A stretch of DNA of 64,000 bases from Lactifluus volemus (Eukaryota > Basidiomycota > Agaricomycetes > Russulales > Russulaceae), in NCBI GenBank assembly GCA_022376515.1, contig WTXI01000019.1:62001-126000 (forward strand), written 5' to 3'. A program made the translations under genes and the position numbers. Shown here one piece after another: positions 1 through 12,841 of the stretch (positions are counted from its first letter, which is position 1; the number at the start of each line of letters is the position of its first letter). The notes below the pieces were generated by a model. That model was not told the DNA's origin. It saw only the letters and a list, made by a program, of their open reading frames with translations, and ran no database searches.

Positions 1-5
1 TGGAA

Positions 6-56
6 TGGCTGAGTGCCAACATCAAGCGTCGGACTGGCTGAGTGCTAATATCAAGC
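6..56. repeat. Imperfect two-copy tandem repeat
   Basis: A 22-base unit beginning tggctgagtgc occurs at 6-27 and again at 35-56 with two substitutions, a period of 29. It sits at the left edge, so the array may continue outside the window. No function can be assigned. Confidence 0.6.
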
Positions 57-425
57 AAGAAGTACGCGGGTTTAACCGATTGGGAGAGAAGCCGTGCTAC
101 GATCACGTCTAACGTACAAAAAATTCCCTCTTTTACCCTCTTTCTTTGCTTGTTCTGCTCTCTCATCACATCCCACATTTCTTCCTTTCTTTGTGTTGTC
201 TCCTAGTCCAAGCATCTTCCGTTCTTGTCTCGAATATCGGATCCGATTTCTCATTTCACTCCCTCCATGCCATGCGGCCGCTGCGGCGTGCGCACTTTTG
301 AATCACGCGTTCTCTAGTCTTAGTCTACATATCCCCCACCCACGGCATGAGTAATGGCAATGAGAATCATTCATATGCTTACAGCGGTTGCTATCGTAGA
401 ACGTGGCTAAAAGGAATATAATCCC
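57..425. other. 3' flank of the SEC15 gene, no gene seen
   Basis: This stretch lies beyond the SEC15 stop codon. It is pyrimidine-rich on the plus strand and has only short open frames without recognisable protein character. It probably holds the SEC15 3' UTR. Confidence 0.4.
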
Positions 426-3403
426 TCAGCGATTCTCCCCGGGAAATAGCCTTCCCACTGCATCTGCCTCCTTGCGCCGTTTCTCGCCCTTCTCGCGTGA
501 TACTGGGTCCCGACAGCTTCCGCCATAGCGTGCTAGCTTCTCGAGCAATGAGGTGAGCCTTTTCGGTTTGATGTGTGCGTACGTCGTTTGGCGTAATGAT
601 GGCACGAGGTATTCGGCCACCGAATCTGACAACACGAGTGATGTTGTCTGCATATGGGTGGAGATTTTTTTCGTATAAGGAAGAAGGTCAAAAAAAAAGA
701 TGGGTTTGAAAAGTGGTTGTGACGACGGGTAGACGTACGGAACGCAACTCGGCGAAGAGTGGGACGAGATTTGCACGGCCCCCATCGCGGAGTTGATCTT
801 CGAGGAATTTGACGTCGACGAGGATGTTGGCAATCGCGTTTTCGCTAATCATCGCGATGTTGCGCTCTATGAGGAAATCCTATAGGGTCGGGATTTTAGG
901 AGGGATATATATATATATTCCTGACGTAGAGGAAAAGAGAGAGTAAAGAGGGCGCGGCGACGCACCATCAGACATTGTGCGATATAGGTTGTTGCGCCTC
1001 GATAGGCTTCGTCCTTGTAAAAGTCGCGGATTTGGAGCGAGTCGACGACGGTGGTGAGCCAGTTGATGAGCTCGTAGAGTACATGCTTGGCGCGTCCTCG
1101 CGCGTCCGGTCGTCCAGTCGTACTCGGAGAGCCCGAAAAAGTCGTCGAGTTTCGAGTTGATCAGGGTCGTGATACGCGTCGTCGCGCGCGTTTGCGTTTT
1201 TTGAAGGACGTCGCGGCTGTGAGGCGGATTGTGCCACCGCGTGGTGAAGAGCTGGGGTAATTCGGTGTTTTTTTGTTCATGTTTTATTAAGAGGGGGTCA
1301 TGTGCGTACCGAAACGATGTAACAGATCGTTCGAGCTCGGCACATGCCACCTCGAAGTGCTCGAGATTGGTTATTATTTGCGCGACTTGAGAAAGGGTCG
1401 ACGTCTTCATCAGGTTAACGCTGTAGCTGCCGCTGATGTGATTCGAAATAATGGTGTCGAGTGACTGTGGGAAGATTCAGCGTTGATACTAGGGAGGGAG
1501 TCCGGATCACGTACCCTGCTCAACAACTCGTCAACGTTCCGATGATGTTGCGAAACGTCTTCAATGAACTGATAAAATCGACGGACGAAATCTTGAATCT
1601 GATGGCGGTCATCATACAGGAAGAATCACGAAGCACCTTCGCAACTTACATCCTCACAACAGAGATAAAAACTTTGTGACCAGGGAAAGCTAAGAGGTGC
1701 TGAAGCACTATGACCATTGATGTGAGGACCAAGCTAGTTTGAGCTGACGAGGTAACGAAACCCCTACCTGGATAGCTCATCGTGCTCAGCATTGTTCAGC
1801 CAAACGACATTCAGGACAGCTTCCTTCTCCGTTCCTTGTCGACTTGCATCGGCTGATAGTCATCTTGCGTGACAATCTAGCAAGGGAAACTTAGTAAGCT
1901 AGCAACGGATGCTTGATGATAGATTTTTACATCTCTGAAGCGTTTACTAACTTGCCGTTCCAGCAAGGTCGCGTACTTCTCGAATAGACGAAAGATCGAT
2001 GCATGCAAAGACACTGTAGAATATTGGTATGTCTAGAGTATCAAAGAAAGTCAGAGAGATGTGTCAAATCCAATTGAAGACTCATACCTCTAGAGTGAGG
2101 ATGAACGCTAGCAGTATCTCTTTCACGCGCAGATAGCTGTCCGGTTCTGCTTCATTCCGAAGTGCACCTTCCATGGCTTCCGAAAGCCGCGTAGCGATTG
2201 CGTCCCAGAGCTCTTCAACTTCGGCTTTTGATCGGAAGGACCCTGTTGTCTGGAGTACGTGGGATTCGATGATGAAAAAGCCAATTATTTGCTCTGTCAG
2301 AGGACCCAGAGATGACAGTTGAAGAGGGACGGGAAGGATAAGGTCTGATTGGGCCTGTGGAACCGTGAGCAGGGGTCATGGTATTGTTCCCTGGGATGAG
2401 TTTACCTTGCGGTCTGCTTGATAGGACTTCCGGAGCTCGTCAAGAGAGTCCAGGGCGGTGTAAATATGGATGCTCTGATACAATGGCTTAAAGTCCACTT
2501 CCAAGGTCTCCAGCACCATGTCTACGGGAATGTGAGTATACATGAGGAAATATGAGAAACGGTACGCACCGTCTGTTGTTTCGTAGCTAACAGTTTCCAC
2601 TGCACTGCCAACGCGACTAAGTCGAAGCATTGGTCCTTCTCTCGTCGGGTTCGCCATCGCCTTTTTCTGCTCTCCATTGCATCAAGAGCAAGTCGCCCCA
2701 CATTACCAGTAAGGTTACGAATCTCCAGTACCACTGCTTTGTTGAGGCGGTGACTGAGAGCTTGATTTGTTTGCGCAGAGATGGGAGTGACATAAGTATA
2801 TGCTGAAACAACGGGGTTTGGGATAGTGATGATGGGGCATTCTTTGAATGTCTTCCAAGGACTGAAATATCGTCAGGTTCGGTCGTAGTACAGAGCAGGA
2901 ACATCACACACCCTGAGAGCACTCCAGTACTTTCCCTCCTTCACCATTTCGCCTACCCGGTCTACGACGTCCAAAATCCGCAAGCTTGCTTGTAAACTAT
3001 CAATAGCCTCATCTAGGTTCGTTGCCGTTTTCTTCGACTGTAGTAACGCTCGCTTCTTCTCTGCAAGACCACGCCCGATCTGCGAAACAGAAGAATCCAG
3101 GGTACCAATCTTCTCGCGCAGGTTATGAGTATAAGATTTGACTGTGAAGAGAGTCGAGACCGAAGATATGAAATCTTGATAGTTGTCTCCGCATATCTTT
3201 TCTATCTCGGCATCTTTAGAGTCAATGAGTGCTTGAAGCGTACGAAGATAAGAATCTTGTTGTCGATTGGTGTAAATTTGTTTAATAATAGGGCCAAGTT
3301 GCTCGAGATTCTCGGATGAGGAGGACTGGTCGAGTAGGTGGATCTGCTGCAATTGCTGCTCAACGCTTTCCTGAGTGAATTGGGCTCGTCTCCTAGGAGG
3401 CAT
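426..3403 (-). CDS. SEC15: Exocyst complex component Sec15 (multi-exon, with frame breaks)
   Basis: Sec15 is a subunit of the octameric exocyst, which tethers secretory vesicles to the plasma membrane downstream of the Rab GTPase Sec4. The first exon (3403 down to about 2917) gives MPPRRRAQFTQESVEQQL followed by the helical N-terminal part with TLQALIDSKDAEIEKICG. Later exons encode the family-typical MLRLSRVGSAVETVSYET (about 2600), FVRRFYQFIEDVSQHH (about 1570), LDDFFGLSEYDW (about 1130) and the C-terminal block VLSDSVAEYLVPSLRQTTY, ending AVGRLFPGENR at 426. Introns are short GT-AG. At least five positions (near 1078, 1114, 2632, 2730 and 2835) need one extra base, mostly in a homopolymer, to keep the conserved frame; I take these as assembly errors. 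It is divergent from NUP192. The family is certain; exact exon ends are approximate. Confidence 0.9.
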
Positions 3404-3587
3404 TACAAACCCGGGTGAATGTTTGAATCAAGACGCTGGGAATGCAAGCTCAGCGTAGAATAAATGATCCGTCGTTACAGGTTACAGTGGCGATGCTGGA
3501 GCGCGCGCCTCTGTCACCGGCGAACGCGTTGGCTTTGACGCGACTTCGGCTCTATCAACCAACTTCCAACCACTTCCTCGTAGGAAC
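3404..3587. promoter_or_regulatory. Bidirectional promoter region SEC15/NUP192
   Basis: Only 184 bases separate the two divergent start codons, so both promoters must lie here. The region is GC-rich (gcgcgcgcc near 3501) and holds ACGCGT at 3524-3529, the MCB-type site bound by fungal MBF factors; one occurrence may be chance. Confidence 0.5.
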
Positions 3588-6500
3588 ATGGCTGCCGAGT
3601 CATCAAAACGGTCGAAATTAATCGACGTGTATGTTTTTGATGGTGCTGCATTGTGTCGCGTGGTGCTGACCTCCCTACGTAGGACATACCAGCAGCTTCA
3701 CCTCCTTTTGTCAGGCTATGAAGCCTACACCACACCAGAGCAAACGGAAGAGATTCTCCAAGCACGCATAGATGTCTTAAAAAACCTTCGAAACCCTTTT
3801 GGAAGCCAAACGCAGAGTCCCGAAAGCGCGTTGACAGTGGATCAGTTACTTTGCGCGATGGGTTCTCGTGCGGGTTGAACAAGCAGACAAAGATTTCATA
3901 TTCGCCATCAGTGCAAGGTTCAACATCGACGAAGTCGAGGCGCTCGTGCTTTTCCGATCTTTCCTATACAACGAGGGGAACGTCCTACAGGAGCTAGAGT
4001 CGAAAGGCGACGCCTCCTTTGTACAACGGGTCGTCGATGCGTTTTCTCTATTTTATCATTCAGAGCGGCGGTGCTTGGCACGTCTCCTCGTCCCTATCTT
4101 CCGTGCGCAGGAGCATCAACCCTCATTCTTTCATGCCCAAGCTGCAAAGATCCTTCCTCAAATCATCCCCGATGGTCCCGCGTTTGTGCGGAATGTTGTG
4201 GCCCATTATGTAGAGAAAACACGCACTCCTCTAGACGAAGCATCTTCGAATGATCCAAGGCTCGCTTCTCGTTGGGCCAAAGAAAACCTTCGTGACCAGC
4301 TTGTCCTCCTTGAGGTCATGTTCTGGGCAATGTGGAGCTTCGTCCCACGTCAAGGTCCCATCGTCGTCCAGATATACGAGACAGCATACGAGACAAACCT
4401 TGGATCTGTTCAACATAATGCAACGTTGCTATTAGATGAAGAAGGTGCCAGATTGCAGCAAGACTGCGCCGCGGTGTGGTTATTGCTTTTGATCGAGGTC
4501 CTAGAGCTCGAGACATTCTCCGACAATGGGAACCCTGAAATTTCTGGCTCCCCATCAACGGAGGGCATGTATACATCCCATCCCGACTCCCTCCAACGCA
4601 TTCACCAATTAGTCACTTCTCATGGTGATAGCAACTATGCCCCTGTCTACCTTTCCTGGACCTTAATGGTGGCCCGGCTCGAGACGGCCGTGTCGGCCCT
4701 TGACGAATGCCCGTCAGCTTACCGATCGTTCTTCGACTCTCTCGACGTCCACAGCGGACGTCCATACTCAAAAAACAGGTCATCTGTGCATACACTGATG
4801 CTTCAACGGGTCCTGGACCCGAGTGTCGGGTTGTTCAGCCTTCTCCTGTCACTCTTGACAACCACTCCGCTCTTCGTCACTTCTATCGCGTGGAAGACCG
4901 ATTCTTCGATCTCGGAGCCGAATGCGGTGGCTTATCGCTCTGTAGTCAAAGGTTGCACCATCATTTTTTGTACTATACCCTCTGCTCACATGGATATACA
5001 GGCCTCCTCGTCGCGCTATCCGAACTTGTCCCAGTTGAACTCATTCCAGAATTTGATACATTCGTTGGTGTTTGGGTTGCGCTGCTGGGTCAGAGTGAAT
5101 CTCGCTCCGTGATCGGGCTCTGCCAGCAGTTCTGGCAGTATGAGTGACGAAGAGTAAAGCTCGGCGTGCCATCCTCGATGTCACGCGTTCGCGCTTCCCA
5201 GTCCAGCTCTCCCCGTTGCTGCGATTACTCGGGGCACTCACTGGCTGCGGGTTCAAGGACGCAGACCCTTATACAATATAGACCATCGACAGCACGACCA
5301 CTCACTGTTAGCGGCGCGCGCTCAGTGTGCTCAAGAAGTCTCATATTTCTTCGAGAATCTGCCAACGTACACCAAGTTATACCCATCAGCGCCTGCACGG
5401 GACCACAATCGTTATACGAGAAGGTGCCTGAGCGGTATGGCTCGTCTTCGAAGGGGTTAGGTCCTACGTATACCAATTTGCGGCCATTAAAACTCCCAGG
5501 TGGAAGCATTCTCCCTGCGCGGTCGACAGCTCGCCTCCTTAGTCAGGATGGTGAGGATTCAGTCATTGTATTGTGGCAGTGTGAGCACTCTGGCTGGAAA
5601 ATCCTCGTTGAGGTTTTGTACGACTATGTCCGGCGCAAGCGCCTAATCCCTGCTGTGTCCACGCCTGCAGCAAGCGCTCCCGTCTTTTCCCGCACGACAT
5701 CTCACCCGCCCGTAGTTCTCCGACTGGAAGACGTCGGGATTGAGCTTGACCCTGATGGTGACAGCTCCGTTGTCGCTGTCGTACTGGACTTGCTTCGCAC
5801 TGTTATATCAGACAACCAAGTCCTCGCTGCACAAGTACTCAGCTCTCTCGAAAATGACGAGCAGGCAAGCGTGGCAACGGGCAATGGCACACCGGACTTA
5901 GTACAACTCACAATGCTCATCCTCGAGGACGCGCTTATGCGCTCTGCGCGACAGCGCACCGGGACGCCCCCAGAATCGGCTCTCATCACATCTGCGATGG
6001 GTCTGCTCGCGGACTACTCTCACTTCCAGGGTACGCTCCGCGTGTATGGCTCTTTGCTCGTGCATCGACAGCGTTGTTCGATTCGCATCGCAGTCGCGGC
6101 GCGATGGCCGCCGAGCGTGCCTTCGGGACGTACGCGACTACCCAAGCACTGTTACACCTCGTCCAGGCGTTGTGGATCGAGGCCTCCGGCACATTACTTG
6201 CCCCGCACGACAGTAAAGCGCGTCTCATTGAGATCAAAGAGGAGGTGCTCCTTCGCGCACTACGCTTTGTCCACGTAGAGGTGTGGATCGAGCATGCAGG
6301 GTGGAAATACGCGCAGCTTGGGACACGGTTTGAGGTCGGCAGGCTGGTGTCAACCTTATATGCCGATATCTTAGATCAAGTCCCGCCGGACAAACAGGGC
6401 CCGCTGTCGGTCGTCAGTCGAGCTGTGTTCGAGGCCCTTGTACCCAAAGCAACGACTTCCACCATCGGGCCTCTTATCTCAGCGGTTACCAGTTTTGGGG

Positions 6501-9500
6501 TCGTTTCACGCCGCATACAAGCCTCCCGTCGCCTGAGCGATCTGCGCGGACTCCACCTTATTCTTCGATCTCACCTGCGTACCATGCGCCTTTGCCTGAT
6601 TTTCAAGCAACGTATGACAGCCGAGGAGGGGCCTTGTCTGTTAGAACAAGCCTTGTGTTCGAGAGCGAGCAGCGATAGTGGGTCATTCGATGGAGGGCGA
6701 CACAAGGCAGACCCTCTCGATGTCCTTGCAGGCTTTGTCGAAAACACGAACACCGACACATTGGTCCCTTTGGAGTCTATCCGTTTGCTATACGCACTCT
6801 GCTCCTCACTGTCCTCATCACAGTTTTCCGCTTCCTCTATGGTTGGTCACCTATCCGATCCAGAAGCAACGGTTGCGTCCCTCGTGGGCGTGGCGCGACA
6901 CCCGTACCACGACTTGGAAGTGCGGCTTGGCGTATGGCGTTTTATGGCGCTCGCTGTTGAGAAAGAGCCTGCCCTGGGCCATCTATTCATTGCAGGCCAT
7001 TTCCGGGCTTCTAAAGGCGAACATGCAGAGGGGAAGGGTAAGAGTGAGCGCGTGAGCGCTCTTGAAGCAGCGAGAGAAATGCTCGTGCGTTGGAACGAGT
7101 ACTGGGAGACGAATCCGCAACTACTTGCAGCTGTCCTGGGCTTCCTGACAGCTGTATGGCAACGCGGATGGGAACACAAACCAACGTTGACTGACGTCCG
7201 GAAGGATTCCGAGTTTTGGAGTCAGCTCTCCGGCCTCGTCAAGATAGAAATGTCTCCGGCGCCGGAGTACAAGAACAACGGGCTCGTTGAGGTCGCTGGG
7301 ATTCTGCGCTCAGCGTATCACGAGAGCATTTCATCCCATTCGTACCGAGTGCTCTCCAAGGCTTTTGCGATACGGATCACTGCGCTGGATATTGGCTTGG
7401 ACCCAACTCCATCAGCTGGCGAGCAAAAGGCGAAACCCGAAAGTTATCGGTCCATCGAAGGCATTTTCAAGTCCGAGGAGCAGTTTTCGGACCAGCTACA
7501 CGATGCAATCTTTTGTGCCTACGACCCAGCTCTTTACGCCGATTTCTCAGAGAAAGCCGAAGGATGCTTCCCAGATTTGGTTCTCGATCACTTCGAATCC
7601 AGAGACCCACCTGGCGAGCGCGAGTTGGGAGATGACTTCGCCTTTACTAGTACGCTTCTTCATCTGCGGATGGAACTTTCCAACGTTGAATCCACTGATG
7701 CGACTCTGGCCCGCGCCGACGAGCTTCTCCATATTCTTTTTTCCATCAATCTCAACCTTTCCTTAGCCTACACATCAACGCAGTTAGGCCAGTCATGGCA
7801 AACACTTTTGGTCAAAATTTCACCATTCCTACAGGGCAATGTCAAATTCCGACCTGTGGTACTGTCACTTGCTGCATCGATATCGGCTTCTGTTGCCAAA
7901 GAGAAGCGCTCTGGGGATATCATACTCGCCGCTCATGGCATTCGGTTGGCGATTCTTCTGGCCCTGCTGGAGTTGGCATGGTTCTCGGGTGCCACCTTCG
8001 GGGACGAGAAACAGGAAGTTGCTAACTTTGTGAAGGTTATGGGGAACACCCACGACATAATCCTGAGCGAGTGGCAATCTCCATAGACTCCGTACGCAAT
8101 GCAACTCGAGCAACATTCCACCGCACACTACTCCAAATCATCTACTTCTGCGCGATCGAGTGTCGAGGTTTAACCCGTCGGCCCAAGGCCCTCAGCGCAG
8201 ATCATCGCCTGACCGCATCTTCAACGATCAATGCCTCTCTCGTGTTTGTCATTGACGCTCTCCGATTTGTCTTCGAGGCAGCAAGAACTCGACTAGATCG
8301 GATCTGGATACAGACATGCAACTTTTAGTTGCGGTGTTCCAGGAGTGTACACGCACAGACATCAACCCATCTACCAGCCTCTGGTTAACCCGATGCCAAG
8401 AGACCAGCATCCTTCAGTCCAGTATGGAACTATTCGTCCAAACGGATTTGAGCGGCTTGTCGACACTTCAGCATACCCGGGCACGGAAACAAGCCCTTTA
8501 CGCCCCACACATCCTCACCTTCCATATCGCCTTCGCCAGTGTCCAGTCTTCGGCAGAGCGGTTGGCAAGCGAAAGGGTTCTGGTGGCCTACAGCAACAGC
8601 AGTATGACGACGGCCATCAGTTCCGGCAAGGTCGATGTCACACTCCCTGAATTTCCGGGCGAGCGAAGTCCTGCTCATTGGGCGTATTGTGTCATGCTTT
8701 CCGTGGTTTCTGGTGTGATCTCCGCCCTAGGTTGGCAAAAGCACTTCTTTGACACCGATGCAAGCGCGTTCATCCAGCTGGTTGGGAACCAAATCACGCG
8801 GGCACTTTCATGGACGGTTGGAGATTCATTAACACTCCCTCTGGTCGAGGAGATGGAGCGCGTGGTAAACCTATTCTATTCCATCGCTTCCTCCGCCCCC
8901 CCAGAAGGCCACCGAAACGAAACCACTCAGAAGACCCTATCAGCCTTCAGCACGAAGGCTCTCCTTCTCCTGCAACAGCTGAACTATGCCTTATCGCATC
9001 CCAATCATCTTGCAAGCCTCATCGAGCCTGTAACCGCGGAGGAGCGTGCACAGTTAGAGAGGGATAACCGCCTGCAGCCTTCTCAGTCCGTCGCCACCGA
9101 GGTCATTGACCCCATCTCGCGCCCCTTCCTAGCAAAACTGTTGCACAGGTTCTATGACCTCACGAGCAATATCGCCTGTACCCTCATCGCAATCAGCTCA
9201 GCGGAGGAAGTGTTGCGTGGTAGTCAGTACGTACCGTCACGATCTGCCCTGGTTGTCCCTGTGAGTACTGGCCCACCTGAAACAACTCGGACACGATAAT
9301 AACTCTTTCCCTTGCAGCATTCAAAAGCGGTGCTCGGGGAACCGGCATCAATGGGAACGCTCATCGAGCTTGCCAGCGGTACCTTGGACACTCTCGCTCA
9401 CCTTATTTTGCGGCCCGCGGGGCAAGCGCTGACGGTGACCGTCCCGACGCGAGCTTCGGAACAGCCCTTGAACGTCCGAGTGGCAATTGTCGCCACGCGA

Positions 9501-9853
9501 CGGACCGTCGAGGCCGTCTTATTCTATGCGACGACGCAACTCGGCGCATGGGTGATGAGTCCGGAACTGCTAGACGCGGGAGCTAGCGCGGAATCGGAAG
9601 GGACAGATGAGGCCGGAGAGACGGCCAGCATGCATCCCAGCGAGCGGCGTGCTTCTCGGCGAGAGTCAACGGTGATGACGGAGCGAATGAGAAGGGGCTG
9701 ACGGGGGAGATTTCGAGCGAGTTGAAGACGGTGCTGGAGAAGGCACGCAATCTGTTGGCTAAGAGCCAACACACGGCGGGACAGCAGACGGTAGCTGATA
9801 TAATGAGCGTGTTGTTAGGATTTTTGAACCAGAGAGTTATCGGTAACACGTAG
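3588..9853 (+). CDS. NUP192: Nuclear pore inner-ring protein Nup192/Nup205 (multi-exon, with frame breaks)
   Basis: This large alpha-solenoid scaffold nucleoporin of the inner pore ring binds Nic96/Nup93 and Nup53. ATG 3588 opens MAAESSKRSKLID, then a probable intron, then RTYQQLHLLLSGYEAY. Diagnostic blocks follow: NIDEVEALVLFRSFLYNEG (about 3920), LLLSLLTTTPLFVTSIAW (about 4840), FDTFVGVWVALLGQSESRSV (about 5050), the LYEKVPERYG region (about 5420) and the long C-terminal solenoid to FLNQRVIGNT at 9853. Clean introns are visible at 4952-5001 and 9261-9317. The about 6.2-kb span suits a family of about 1,700-2,000 residues. The frame breaks near 3860-3874, 5145, 5267, 5372, 6031, 8081, 8300 and 9695; almost every break is mended by one extra G or C in a run. 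The 3' end is convergent with the P450. Confidence 0.9.
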
Positions 9854-10508
9854 TAGCTTTTCTCGATGTCATTTCATGCGTCTATGTAATATTACAAAAC
9901 ACTGGTGTAAGCAGACCTTGTTGCCTGCTAGTGAGTTTGAGGTTCAACAAGTGAGAGGGTATGAGAGAAGGTGGGAAGGGAGCAGTAGTGAAGAGGAAGG
10001 GAAATGTAAGGAGCCTTGAGATGAAGGTGAAAACTGAGTATCAATGAAGTAGAGAGGCAAAACTAGAGGAGCTTTGAGGCAAACAAGAAAACTTCAAGAA
10101 TAAGGGGAATGTGGAAATACTTCACTAGTTCTCCAAGTACAATTCATGGGGGTTTATATACACTTGAACCCTGTAAACTAAGCAGAGAATCATGTCAAAA
10201 ACAGCAAGTAGCATGAATGTCAGATGAGAATGCAAGTATATCATCGAAGGTGAGACAAGAAAAAGGGAGGGGTTAAGGATACAACTGTACAAGGGAACTG
10301 AAACTGAAAGCAAGGCCAAGTAAGGATGAGCATTAACAAATTTCGAAAGTCACGTACACATGTAGCGTACGGAGCGAGGTTTCGAGGCCAGCCTCGTGGC
10401 AGACCTGACACTGGCCCAAACAAAACGAATTCGTGTAAGACGTATCAATGACTGTCAGATCATTCTTGAATAATAATTTGCCCAAGTTGAGTTCACCGCT
10501 GGTCCCAA
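9854..10508. other. Convergent 3' region between NUP192 and the P450
   Basis: Both neighbouring genes end into this 655-bp stretch. The plus strand is strikingly purine-rich from about 9950 to 10110 (runs of gag, aag and gga). No coding frame with protein character was seen. Confidence 0.5.
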
Positions 10509-12501
10509 TTATTCATGTCGTGGGTCACAGTACGCATGAAGGTGTTCGCCTTCGAAAACGGGCAGGAAATGCTCGGACCATGTCAAGTCGGCAGGCCTAT
10601 GACACAACGGTCAACTCTATAGGATAGTAGGCAACGGAAACTTTGATACCTAGCTACATCGGGACGAACATCGAAACGACGGAATAGATGGGCAAGAACG
10701 AGATACAACTCGCAATATGCCAAGCTGTCCGGTGAGATTACTATACACGCACAAAGAACGAAAAACGTTCAAATCGCTTACTTTATGCCGAGGCAACTTC
10801 GCGGACCTTTTGAGAAGCTTACCAACCAGCTCTCCAATGCTTGAGAATCTGGCTGGAGCCATCGATCAGGAAGGAAGTCGTGCGGCCGAACGAAAATCTC
10901 TTCCGAAAAGCTGACGAAAAGGGAACTCTGGCTCACAACCGTCTGTTAAATATGATCAGGAACAAGCCGAATCCCGAGAGATCCGCGGAACACCGACCCC
11001 TCCTGGAATCCGAACACCGGAGATCATCGCGCCAGACGGCGGCAACACACGTGGCAGGCCAGCAGGAGTCGCCGCGGCAAGGCGCAGCGTCTCCTTGATC
11101 ACAGCAGTCTGTTCCAAAAGTCAAGATATGCCCTAACCTCGACCCAAAAAAAAAAAACCACTTGCTAGGAATGGAAGCCTTTCGAGTTCTTCGTAATTCG
11201 GAGCCTGGTCAAGACTAGGCCACGCCGCGCGCAACTCATCCACCAGTCTCTGCTTTGCCTCAGGACTGCGTAATAGATAATAGACGCCCGTCATGAGCGT
11301 TGTTCCGACAGTATGTGACCCAGCTGAGAAAAGGACTAGGGCTTCGTGTTGAAGTTGTAATGCTGTCGGTACAGGGCGTCCTTTGTTGGCCTCCGGGTTC
11401 AACAGCTCGCGGTATATGATACGATGAGGTGCATCGTCCATAAGCTCGGGATTTCGCAAGATTCTCTTGATCTGATTCTCGATTGCCTAAAAAACAACGC
11501 TTATTGAAAGTTCACATGATGACGGCGTGATAACGACTTACAGTTCTGAAAGTAACCAGGCCCTTGAGAGAAGGTGAAATGCGCACGAGTATCGACGAAG
11601 GAAAGTGGCGATGGAACCAAACGAAAAGGACAGAGAACTTCCCTATCGTGAGAGTAGGCATTGCCACATGGATTCCTTGGACGATATCACCCCGGAAGTC
11701 GGGGGAAGATAACTGATCGAAAGTGGTGGAGAACAAAAAAGTGGTGATCGTGTCTGCGCTGAAGCACTGAAAGCCAAGATACAGGTTGCTAGATTTGCCT
11801 GTGTAAGCGTAAGCATCCTAGTTCAAGTCAAGAGGAGACAGGGTAAGAGCTTACCAGCAGCATTTTGGTATTTCAATGCATCACAGAAGTGAATGACCTA
11901 GGAACTTAATCAGGTTTTCTATGGCAGATGGAACGTACTGCTCATACTCGGCTCAGAACCATGTGCTGTATCTCACATATTGCTTTTCTGGAAAACATAT
12001 TCGAGAGGAGCGACCTACCGTGCTTCGATTTAAGGTAATCGGTCTGAGTAAAGAACGAATGGTCCATATCGAAAGCACGGTAAAATTCATGGTCCTTGTC
12101 CCACTTGTTCTGGGCATTGTATATCTCGTTGTACACTGTCGGCTTGGAAAAATGAAGCTATTAGGAGATCAGTAAGTTCACCCGAACCCATCATGATGAA
12201 AAGCAAACATATACCTCGTTCGGGCAGATTCGCACAACGTCCCCTAGGCATCCTGAGCATTGGGATGTGAAAAGGGAAAAGTGAAGAACTCACCATATTT
12301 TTTATGAAGCTCGACACGCAGGTCAGATAGACTGATCCCCCTACCAAGTTGCATATATGCAAGCCACCACCTAGTACATGCTGCGCCGCGTGGACCGGGA
12401 AAGTGAGCAAGAGGATGAAAGAAGACGTTATAGACAACCCGGATAAGGCCATAAGACAGTAAGACAGATGCAGTTATTACAGCGCCCTGCTGAAAACTCA
12501 T
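10509..12501 (-). CDS. Cytochrome P450 monooxygenase (complete, about nine exons)
   Basis: A membrane-anchored, haem-thiolate monooxygenase, probably of secondary or xenobiotic metabolism; the substrate is not inferable. The start at 12501 gives a hydrophobic anchor (ITASVLLSYGLIRVVYNVFF) followed by the Pro-rich hinge HPLAHFPGPRG. The I-helix oxygen-binding motif is AGSHTVGTT (about 11325). A short intron follows LPFLAS, and the next exon carries the K-helix ExxR as KETLRL (about 11095). After another intron comes the haem-ligand loop FSKGPRSCLGI (about 10790), with the cysteine that binds iron. The last exon ends FLPVFEGEHLHAYCDPRHE at 10509. Splicing with ordinary short introns (for example a 50-nt phase-0 intron near 11925) gives an unbroken protein, in contrast to the flanking genes. 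The CYP family was not assigned. The exact set of exons is my reconstruction. Confidence 0.85.
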
Positions 12502-12819
12502 GTCGGTAGGGTTAAATCAACTCCAGAGATAGACACGCCAGCAGGGGTTATATATCAGCACCTAGGGTTAGGGTGGAAGCCAGGTGTAGCGCCACTGGGC
12601 GCCATTTTCGCATAAATTGAACAAGACTGGAACAGCCGAAGGTTTCCCCACTGAGTCTGTCAGGTGAGATAGTTCCTGAATTGAGTTGAGTTTCAGTAAC
12701 GAGAACTTAAAGTCAGCTGTGACAACCCTGATAGCTTTCCACTCACCAGGGAATCTAGGGTTGTCCGGTCACGGTTGTTCCGTCGCCCATCTGAGGCTGA
12801 CAAAAAAGACCTCGTTCGG

Positions 12820-12841
12820 TTTCAGTTTCAGTTTCAGTTTC
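12820..12841. repeat. (TTTCAG) microsatellite
   Basis: About three and a half direct copies of TTTCAG in perfect register. It lies about 320 bp upstream of the P450 start codon, so it could be in or near its promoter. Confidence 0.8.

Noticed and set aside
4707..5147. Apparent frame switch in NUP192 near 4950
   Set aside because: It is explained by a normal intron at 4952-5001, unlike the other NUP192 breaks.
11133..11459. The P450 seemed truncated after the I-helix because the exon ends at an A/T-run
   Set aside because: The ExxR, haem-loop and C-terminal exons are present further along (10509-11110) with good splice sites, so the gene is complete.
11900..11960. Apparent frame break in the P450 after MVLSR
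   Set aside because: A 50-nt GT-AG intron in phase 0 joins it cleanly to VIHFCDALKYQN, so no indel is needed.
12562..12573. Telomere-like CTAGGGTTAGGG
   Set aside because: Only two units of TTAGGG are present, with no further array and no sign of a chromosome end or fusion, so chance is adequate.
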